Shown here: in pieces, positions 4,687-9,874 of the stretch
Position numbering within the stretch: position 1 is the stretch's first letter
Layout of the letters: each line of letters starts with the position of its first letter
DNA from: JAMCRM01 sp041685075
Lineage (GTDB): Bacteria; Acidobacteriota; Terriglobia; Bryobacterales; Bryobacteraceae
Reading direction: 5' to 3'
Assembly: GCA_041685075.1 (NCBI GenBank)
Contig: JAWLGN010000205.1
Location: forward strand, 1 to 9,874
Length of the DNA: 9,874 nt
Notes under the pieces: generated by a model
Databases searched by the model: none
What the model saw: only the letters and a program-made list of their open reading frames with translations
Told to the model about the DNA's origin: nothing
Position numbers and translations under genes: made by a program

Positions 4687-6903
4687 CTACCTCCCGCGGA
4701 GTGCCGTTTCGAGCGCGCCCTCCCAGGTTTGCCGCAGCGCGGGGACGCCCCAGGCGCCCAAGCGCACGCCGCGATTGTGGATTTCGATTTCGCCCGCCAC
4801 GGTTTCGCCGCAGTCCAGCGCTTCCACCCCGTGGGCGGCGGCCACCGCGGCCACCTTCTCGGGGTGTTCAGTCGAAAGGAGCACGCGCGAGGGGCCCTCG
4901 TGGAAGAGCAGGAACTCGGGGCGCAGATCGGAGTCGAACTCCAGGCGCGCGCCGATGCCCGCGGGGCCGAAGCCGCACTCGGCCAGCGCCACCGCCAGCC
5001 CGCCGTCGCTCAGATCGTGAGCGGATTCCGCCAGGTTGCCGCGCACGATTTCGCGGACGGCCGCCTGTACGCGCTTTTCCAGCTCCATGTCCAGGGCCGG
5101 AGGGAGTCCCCAGAGCTGCTTCAGGATCACCTTGGCGTACTGGGTGCCGCCGAAGCGCACGTCGTCGCACTCGCCCAAGCCGCCGAGCAGGATGACGCGG
5201 CGGCCGGGGTTTTTGAATTCCATCCCCACGGGCTGCGCGGTGGGCATCAGCCCCACGATCCCGATGACCGGGGTGGGGTAGATGCCTTCGCCCATGGTCT
5301 CGTTGTAGAGGCTCACGTTGCCGCCCGTGATGGGGGTATCGAAGAATTGGCAGGCTTCGCCCATGCCTTCGATGGCTTCGACGAGCTGGGCCATGATCTC
5401 GGGCCGCTCGGGGTTGCCGAAGTTCAGGCAGTTGGTGGCGGCGGCCGGTTCGGCGCCCACCACCGAAAGATTGCGGCAGCATTCCGCTACTGCCAGCCGG
5501 GCGCCTTCGCGGGGGGAAAGATAGCAGTAGCGGCCGTTGCCGTCGAGCGCCATGGCGAGCGAGACGCCCGCCTCCTTCACCCGGATGATGGCGGCGTCCG
5601 AGCCCGGTCCGGCCACCGTGTTGGTGCGGACCTGGTAGTCGTACTGCTCCCAGATCCAGCGCTTGGAGCAGAGATCGGCGGAGGCGAGCAGCGCGGCCAA
5701 ATCGCATGCCGGATCGGCCGACTGGAAGGCCGGCGCCTCCATGGGGACGGTGCGCAGGGGCGCGGTGTAGGGGCGGTGGTAGACGGGAGCTTCGTCGGCC
5801 AGTTCGCGGGAGGAGATCTCGGCGACCACCTTGCCGTGCTCGCGCACGCGCATCAACCCGTCGTCGGTCACCAGGCCGACGGTCACGGCGTCCAGGCCCC
5901 ACTTCTTGAAGACTCCGAGGACCTCCTCTTCGCGGCCCTTTTCGGCCACCAACAGCATGCGCTCCTGCGATTCCGAGAGCATGATCTCGTAGGGAGTCAT
6001 GCCGGTTTCGCGCTGCGGGACGAGGTCCAGTTCGATTTCGATGCCGGTGCCGCCGCGGCTGCTCATCTCGCAGGTGGAGCAGGTGAGGCCGGCGGCGCCC
6101 ATATCCTGAATGCCCACGATGGCGCCGGTCTGCATGGCTTCCAGGCAGGCTTCGAGCAGAAGCTTTTCGAGGAAGGGGTCGCCCACTTGCACGTTGGGGC
6201 GCTTCCGCTTGGTTTCCTCGGTGAATTCGGCGGAGGCCATGGAGGCGCCGTGGATGCCGTCGCGGCCGGTCTTGGCGCCCACGTAGATGACGGGGTTGCC
6301 GACGCCGGCGGCCTTGGCGTAGAAGATGTCTTCTTTCTTGGCGATGCCCAGGGCGAAGGCGTTGACCAGCGGGTTGCCGTTGTAGCTGGGTTCGAAGATG
6401 GTCTCGCCGCCCACGGTGGGGACGCCGAAGCTGTTGCCGTAGTGGGCGATGCCGGCCACCACGCCTTCCAGGATGCGGCGGTTGCGGGGGCCGTTCTCCG
6501 GGTCGTCGAGGGGGCCGAAGCGCAGCGAATCGAGCGCCGCGATGGGGCGCGCCCCCATGGTGAAGATGTCGCGCAGGATGCCGCCCACGCCGGTGGCGGC
6601 TCCCTGGAACGGCTCGATGAAGCTGGGATGGTTATGGGATTCGATCTTGAAAGCGCACACCCACCCGTTGCCGATGTCGATGATGCCGGCGTTCTCGCCG
6701 GGTCCCTGCACCACGAGCTTGCCGCGGGTGGGCAGTTTCTTCAGGTGAACGCGGGAACTCTTGTAGGAGCAGTGCTCGCTCCACATGACGCTGAAGATGC
6801 CGAGTTCGGTGTAGGTGGGTTCCCGGCCGAGCAGGGCCACGATCTTGGCGTACTCCTCCGGGGTGAGCTGGTGTTGGGCGATAAGCTCGGGTGTGATGGT
6901 CAT
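4687..6903 (-). CDS. purL: Phosphoribosylformylglycinamidine synthase subunit PurL (small type)
   Basis: The 738-residue synthase subunit converts FGAR, ATP and ammonia to FGAM, purine step 4. The length fits the Bacillus-type small PurL (about 740 residues) and not the roughly 1300-residue fused form. The protein has two repeated AIRS-like halves. The first shows M-W-S-E-H-C-S-Y-K-S (40-49), K-I-E-S-H-N-H-P-S (86-94) and G-V-G-G-I-L-R-D-I (105-113). I-Q-D-M-G-A-A-G-L (265-273) marks the end of the first half. The second half shows G-S-D-A-A-I-I-R-V (434-442), N-C-L-N-F-G-N-P (491-498) and S-A-H-D-L-S-D-G-G-L (627-636). Small PurL works in a complex with PurQ, which delivers ammonia, and PurS, which bridges the subunits. 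The ATG overlaps the purQ stop by 4 bases (ATGA) with no Shine-Dalgarno of its own, so translation is probably coupled. No frameshift or missing motif was seen. Confidence 0.97.
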   Translation of the reverse strand: MTITPELIAQHQLTPEEYAKIVALLGREPTYTELGIFSVMWSEHCSYKSSRVHLKKLPTRGKLVVQGPGENAGIIDIGNGWVCAFKIESHNHPSFIEPFQGAATGVGGILRDIFTMGARPIAALDSLRFGPLDDPENGPRNRRILEGVVAGIAHYGNSFGVPTVGGETIFEPSYNGNPLVNAFALGIAKKEDIFYAKAAGVGNPVIYVGAKTGRDGIHGASMASAEFTEETKRKRPNVQVGDPFLEKLLLEACLEAMQTGAIVGIQDMGAAGLTCSTCEMSSRGGTGIEIELDLVPQRETGMTPYEIMLSESQERMLLVAEKGREEEVLGVFKKWGLDAVTVGLVTDDGLMRVREHGKVVAEISSRELADEAPVYHRPYTAPLRTVPMEAPAFQSADPACDLAALLASADLCSKRWIWEQYDYQVRTNTVAGPGSDAAIIRVKEAGVSLAMALDGNGRYCYLSPREGARLAVAECCRNLSVVGAEPAAATNCLNFGNPERPEIMAQLVEAIEGMGEACQFFDTPITGGNVSLYNETMGEGIYPTPVIGIVGLMPTAQPVGMEFKNPGRRVILLGGLGECDDVRFGGTQYAKVILKQLWGLPPALDMELEKRVQAAVREIVRGNLAESAHDLSDGGLAVALAECGFGPAGIGARLEFDSDLRPEFLLFHEGPSRVLLSTEHPEKVAAVAAAHGVEALDCGETVAGEIEIHNRGVRLGAWGVPALRQTWEGALETALRGR
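4690..4695 (-). promoter_or_regulatory. Shine-Dalgarno of purF inside the end of purL
   Basis: Minus-strand GGGAGG is also the last two purL sense codons (Gly-Arg), followed by TAG, CC and the purF ATG. It is the strongest ribosome site in the window. It decides the purF start and suggests coupling with purL translation. Confidence 0.8.
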
Positions 6904-7571
6904 AATTTGAGGGCGCCGGCGGCGACGATGGAGCGGAAGATGCCCAGGCCGTCGCTCGATCCCAGGAGCGGCTCGGTGGCGCGCTCCGGGTGCGGCATCA
7001 TGCCTAAAACGTTGCGCTCGCGGCTGAGGATGCCGGCGATCGACCGCAGCGAGCCGTTGGGATTATCCAGGTAACGGAAGGCCACCCGGTCCTCGGCTTC
7101 CAGTTCATCCAGGGTGCGCTCGTCGGCCACGTAGCAGCCGTCGCCATGGGCGATGGGCATCCGCAGGAGCGAGCCTTTGGGCACCATATGGGTGAAGGGC
7201 GAGTCGCTGGTTTCGGCGCGCAGCACCACCTCCCGGCAGAGGAACTTCAGGCCGCGGTTGCGCATGAGGGCGCCGGGCAGCAGGCCGCTTTCCACCAGGA
7301 TCTGGAAACCGTTACAGATCCCTATAACGGGTCCGCCCTCGGCGGCGAACTGGCGCACCGCGCCCATCACCTTGCTGAACTTGGCGATGGCGCCGCAGCG
7401 CAGGTAATCGCCATAGGAGAAGCCGCCCGGCAGCACCACGGCATCGACGCCGTTCAGGGTGGCCGAGTCGTGCCAGATAAACTCCACCGGCTGTCCTAGG
7501 TTGTGCGCGATGGCATACTGCGCATCGTGATCGCAATTGCTGGCGGGAAAGACGACGACGCCGAATTTCAT
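6900..7571 (-). CDS. purQ: Phosphoribosylformylglycinamidine synthase subunit PurQ (glutaminase)
   Basis: This 223-residue class I glutamine amidotransferase releases ammonia from glutamine for the PurL reaction. Visible signatures are F-P-A-S-N-C-D (8-14) and L-P-G-G-F-S-Y-G-D-Y-L-R-C-G (47-60). The nucleophile elbow is G-I-C-N-G-F-Q with Cys86, and the catalytic His194 and Glu196 lie in M-M-P-H-P-E-R. The length is normal for stand-alone PurQ. The ATG has no clear Shine-Dalgarno, with AATCTGAAAACA before it, and the leader is only about 30 bases from the proposed -10 box. It is the first gene of the purQ-purL-purF unit. In many bacteria purS lies directly upstream, but here the gap to the preceding gene is 68 bases and holds no purS. 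Confidence 0.97.
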   Translation of the reverse strand: MKFGVVVFPASNCDHDAQYAIAHNLGQPVEFIWHDSATLNGVDAVVLPGGFSYGDYLRCGAIAKFSKVMGAVRQFAAEGGPVIGICNGFQILVESGLLPGALMRNRGLKFLCREVVLRAETSDSPFTHMVPKGSLLRMPIAHGDGCYVADERTLDELEAEDRVAFRYLDNPNGSLRSIAGILSRERNVLGMMPHPERATEPLLGSSDGLGIFRSIVAAGALKL

Positions 7572-7607
7572 TGTTTTCAGATTCAGACTCTGGGGAGGCT
7601 ACACTTC

Positions 7608-7616
7608 ATTTTATCA
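7608..7616 (-). promoter_or_regulatory. Candidate -10 region for purQLF
   Basis: The minus strand reads TGATAAAAT, the same nine bases as in the tonB promoter. It lies about 37 bases before the purQ ATG in the short gap after the GH43-like gene. No convincing -35 is visible, so the promoter is tentative. An 8-bp direct repeat (GGGGAGGC on the plus strand, 7592-7599 and 7619-7626) flanks the box and could be an operator or chance. Confidence 0.4.
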
Positions 7617-7639
7617 GAGGGGAGGCCGGCGCAGAGTTT

Positions 7640-8614
7640 TCATCTGCCGCCGGGGCCCGGGGTCTGCCGGACTACCGGATATCCGCGGTCATCCCAGGAG
7701 AGCGGCGCGGCCCAGGGATAGCGGCCCGTCGCCGCGTCATCCCAGGCGTGGTAGCAGATCCACCACTCTCCCTCGGGCCCGCGGAAGAGCGAATTGTGCC
7801 CGGCGCCCGACTGCCCCTCGACGGTGCGGAGAACCTTGTAGGGCGCGCCGTTTTTCATCAACCGCTCCCAGGGTCCCTCGATGCTCCTGGAGCGCGCCAC
7901 GCGCACGTGATAGGTGCCGTTCCGCCAGTTCCCCATGCTGGTGAACAGGTAGTAGAGCCCGCCGTGCCGGATGATGAAGGCGCCTTCTTCCCAGGCGACT
8001 TTCTCGTGCGGGAAGACTCTCCGGGGCTTATTTTCGAGCCGCGCCGGGGAAAGGATTCGGTCGGCCAGGAGCTGCCCCACGTGCGGGTTGCCTTCGTTGC
8101 CGGTGTAAAATAGCCAGCCCTCGCCGGAAGCGGTGAAATAGGGATGGCCGTCGATGGAGGGCTGGGGTACGAGCCGGGCGCCGGAATCGCGATACGGACC
8201 TTCCAGTCGGCTCGAGGCGGCAACCCGAACGAAACGGCGCTCGGGGTCGCCATAGGAATCGGCCGTGTAGTAGAGGTAGTAGACGCCGCGGTGTTCCAGG
8301 ATCTCCGGGGCCCAGTAGTTGGCCTTATGGCTCCCTTCGTATTCCGGGCGCACGAGCATGGGGCCAAGATCCCGCCAGTTGCGGAGGTCCGGTGAGAAAA
8401 GCAGGCTGAAGCGGCGGTCCTGAATCCCGCGGGCATGTCGGGTGCCGGTGAGATACCAGCCCTCTTTGGTTCGAAGGCAGAACGGGTCGGGGACTGGACC
8501 GCCCGTGGCGAGCCGGAATGCCGTCCGGGAGTAGCTGCCGGCGGCGGGCTGTGCATCGGCGGCCGGCGCCAGCAAGGGCCCCGCGGCCAGCGAAAGGAAC
8601 GCCCTGCGGCGCAT
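7640..8614 (-). CDS. GH43-like five-bladed beta-propeller glycosidase, probably exported
   Basis: The frame encodes 334 residues from an ATG at 8644, or 324 from the ATG at 8614. I prefer 8614 because it gives a twin-arginine signal (M-R-R-R-A-F-L-S-L-A-A-G, cleavage near A-A-D-A/Q at residue 21). A TACAAT box also overlaps the earlier ATG. In numbering from 8614, the family hallmarks are V-P-D-P-F with Asp43 (general base), N-Y-W-A-P-E-I (99-105), S-I-D-G-H-P-Y-F with Asp155 (pKa modulator), and W-E-E-G-A-F-I-I with Glu210 (general acid). A late G-H-N-S ... W-W-I-C-Y-H-A-W-D is also present (272-292). This matches the GH43/GH62 clan that cleaves arabinosides, xylosides or related linkages, so plant or microbial hemicellulose is the likely target. 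The exact substrate cannot be read from the sequence. All three catalytic acids appear present. It begins shortly after the methyltransferase gene. No carbohydrate transporter or regulator is nearby. Confidence 0.85.
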   Translation of the reverse strand: MRRRAFLSLAAGPLLAPAADAQPAAGSYSRTAFRLATGGPVPDPFCLRTKEGWYLTGTRHARGIQDRRFSLLFSPDLRNWRDLGPMLVRPEYEGSHKANYWAPEILEHRGVYYLYYTADSYGDPERRFVRVAASSRLEGPYRDSGARLVPQPSIDGHPYFTASGEGWLFYTGNEGNPHVGQLLADRILSPARLENKPRRVFPHEKVAWEEGAFIIRHGGLYYLFTSMGNWRNGTYHVRVARSRSIEGPWERLMKNGAPYKVLRTVEGQSGAGHNSLFRGPEGEWWICYHAWDDAATGRYPWAAPLSWDDRGYPVVRQTPGPGGR

Positions 8615-8642
8615 CGGCTGGTCTGGTGAGTTCACCTGACGC

Positions 8643-8648
8643 ATTGTA
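8643..8648 (-). promoter_or_regulatory. Possible -10 box for the GH43-like gene
   Basis: Minus-strand TACAAT matches TATAAT at 5 of 6 positions and overlaps the first in-frame ATG (8644). If used, transcription would start near 8636, leaving only the ATG at 8614 available. There is no good -35 upstream, only GC-rich sequence at the end of the methyltransferase gene, so the evidence is weak. Confidence 0.3.
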
Positions 8649-8660
8649 GCGCGGGCCCCG

Positions 8661-9851
8661 CTACCGAACCAGCCGCGCCACCGTCTCCATGTGAAACGTC
8701 TGGGGGAAGAGGTCCACCAGGGTGAGGCGCTCGATGCGGTAGCCGGCGGCGAACAGGGCGGCGAGGTCGCGCGCCAGGGTGGCGGGGTCGCAGGAGACGA
8801 TCGTTACGCGCGGTGGGGCGAGTTCCACCAGCCGTTGCACCACCGTCTTGTCGAGACCCGCGCGCGGGGGATCGAGCAGCACGAAATCGGGCCGCGCCGT
8901 GAGGGTCTCCAGGTAGCGCTCGACGCTGGAACGCTCGGCGCGCACCGCGAGGCCCGCGCGCGCGGCGTTGAACTCCAGGTCCGCCGTGGCGGCGCCGCTC
9001 GCCTCCACCGCCGTCACCGAGGTGAAGCGGCGCGCCAGCGGCAGGGCGAAGAGTCCCACCCCGGCGTAGAGATCCAGCGCGTGTTCGCCCTCGGCGCCTT
9101 CGAGCGCCGCCTCCACCAGCGGGGAGGTCAGGAACCGGTTCACCTGGAAGAACGATTGCCGGCTCACCCGGTAGACCGTGCCGCCGGCTTCATAATCCAG
9201 CGCGCCGGGCGTCCAGCCGGGGATGCGTTCGGCGCACCAGTCGAAGAAGCGGCGCGCCACAGGCTGGCCGCTCTCGGCTACGTGGAGCTGCACCTGGCGC
9301 TCGTCGGTGAAGACCTCCAGGGCGCGCACGAAACGCGGCCAGCGGGGGTCGCGGAGCATGGCGATCAGCTCCGTCAGGGTGCGGTTGATGGCCGGGGAGC
9401 TGATGGGGCAGACCTCCACCGGACAAAGCCTGTGGGACTGCGCTTCGCGGTAGCCGATGGCGCGGCGCTCGATGTGAAAGCGCGCGCGGTTGCGGTAGTT
9501 CCACGGCTCGCCCGAGACAATCGGGATCTCCTCGGGCGGCTCGATTTTGCCAATGCGCCGCAACTGGTCGGCCAGGATGGCCCGCTTGATCTCGAGTTGA
9601 TAGGGGTAGGGGGCGTGCTGGTAGTGGCAGCCGCCGCAGCGGCCGAAGTAGGGGCAGGGCGGTGCGACGCGCTGGGGCGCCGCGCGCACCACCTCCGCCA
9701 GGCGCGCCCGCACCAAACTGGGGGTCTCCCGCACGGCCTCCACCCGCACCTCTTCGCCGGGCAGGACGAAGGGCGCCAGCACCACCTTGCCCTCCGCGCG
9801 GGCCAAGCCGTCGCCGCCGTAAACCAGCTTCTCCACCGTCAAGTTGAGCAC
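8661..9851 (-). CDS. 23S rRNA (uracil-5-)-methyltransferase, RumA/RlmD/RlmCD type
   Basis: The 396-residue enzyme of the TrmA/RumA class uses S-adenosylmethionine to make 5-methyluridine, most likely in 23S rRNA. Residues 1-57 form a TRAM RNA-binding domain (V-Y-G-G-D-G-L-A-R, V-L-P-G-E). An iron-sulfur site is indicated by C-P-Y-F-G-R-C-G-G-C (Cys66, 72, 75) with Cys148 in C-P-I-S-S-P as the likely fourth ligand. The catalytic domain has F-F-Q-V-N (234-238), the AdoMet loop D-L-Y-A-G-V-G-L-F (260-268), L-D-P-P-R-A-G-L (326-333) and V-S-C-D-P-A-T-L-A-R-D-L with nucleophile Cys354. The C-terminal general base is Glu389 in H-M-E-T-V. The iron-sulfur site argues for an rRNA rather than a tRNA (TrmA) target. 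Whether it acts as RlmD, RlmC or the dual RlmCD cannot be decided here. It starts with GTG; an in-frame TAA lies 18 bases upstream, which leaves little alternative. No Shine-Dalgarno is visible. Confidence 0.92.
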   Translation of the reverse strand: MLNLTVEKLVYGGDGLARAEGKVVLAPFVLPGEEVRVEAVRETPSLVRARLAEVVRAAPQRVAPPCPYFGRCGGCHYQHAPYPYQLEIKRAILADQLRRIGKIEPPEEIPIVSGEPWNYRNRARFHIERRAIGYREAQSHRLCPVEVCPISSPAINRTLTELIAMLRDPRWPRFVRALEVFTDERQVQLHVAESGQPVARRFFDWCAERIPGWTPGALDYEAGGTVYRVSRQSFFQVNRFLTSPLVEAALEGAEGEHALDLYAGVGLFALPLARRFTSVTAVEASGAATADLEFNAARAGLAVRAERSSVERYLETLTARPDFVLLDPPRAGLDKTVVQRLVELAPPRVTIVSCDPATLARDLAALFAAGYRIERLTLVDLFPQTFHMETVARLVR

Positions 9852-9874
9852 GCGTTGTACGATAAAGGTTTACC

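Noticed and set aside
4594..7074. An 826-codon open frame on the plus strand
   Set aside because: It runs in codon register opposite purL. Its stops would need Leu TTA/CTA or Ser TCA codons in purL, which are rare in this GC-rich gene, so a long antisense frame is expected. The product is Ala/Gly/His-rich with no domain, while purL is a clear gene.
7618..7660. GCAGA ... TCTGC hairpin at the end of the GH43-like gene as a terminator
   Set aside because: The stem is only five pairs, overlaps the stop codon and has no T-run, so termination before purQ is not supported.

Overview
This 9.9 kb stretch is from a GC-rich bacterial chromosome, most likely an acidobacterium of the Solibacter/Bryobacter type. 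The best taxonomic clue is the partial gene at the left edge. It encodes a secreted NHL-type beta-propeller followed by a C-terminal region with the N-A-A-S-F ... I-A-P-G-A-L-V-S-I-V-G pattern that I associate with the 'Solibacter C-terminal domain' (TIGR03437). The glycine-rich TonB-family protein and the GH43-type secreted protein fit that group. The assignment is an inference and was not checked by a search.

All seven genes I can support lie on the minus strand and are read from the right edge to the left. In transcription order they are: a 23S rRNA m5U methyltransferase of the RumA/RlmD/RlmCD type (9851-8661); a probably exported GH43-like beta-propeller glycosidase (about 8614-7640); the purine genes purQ (7571-6900), purL (6903-4687) and purF (4684-3269); a TonB-family energy transducer (2933-1935); and the NHL/Soli_cterm secreted protein (1737 to beyond position 1).

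purQ and purL overlap by 4 bases, and purF starts two bases after the purL stop with its Shine-Dalgarno inside the last purL codons. The three are therefore one translation-coupled unit. It supplies the glutamine amidotransferase and synthase subunits of FGAM synthase (step 4) and the committed first enzyme of purine synthesis (step 1). PurL is of the small, Bacillus-type class, which needs a PurS partner, yet there is no room for purS next to purQ.

The intergenic regions carry readable signals. There is a candidate -10 box before purQ, a 9-bp hairpin after purF, a -35/-10 pair before tonB, a clear intrinsic terminator after tonB, and a perfect extended -10 (TGTTATAAT) before the NHL gene with an 8-bp GC hairpin in its leader. 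The long open frames on the plus strand are in-register antisense shadows of these genes. I see no mobile element, CRISPR array, tRNA or rRNA, and no sign of a wholly new multi-gene system. The least ordinary item is the NHL gene, whose Soli_cterm-like motif is split by an inserted domain of about 110 residues.
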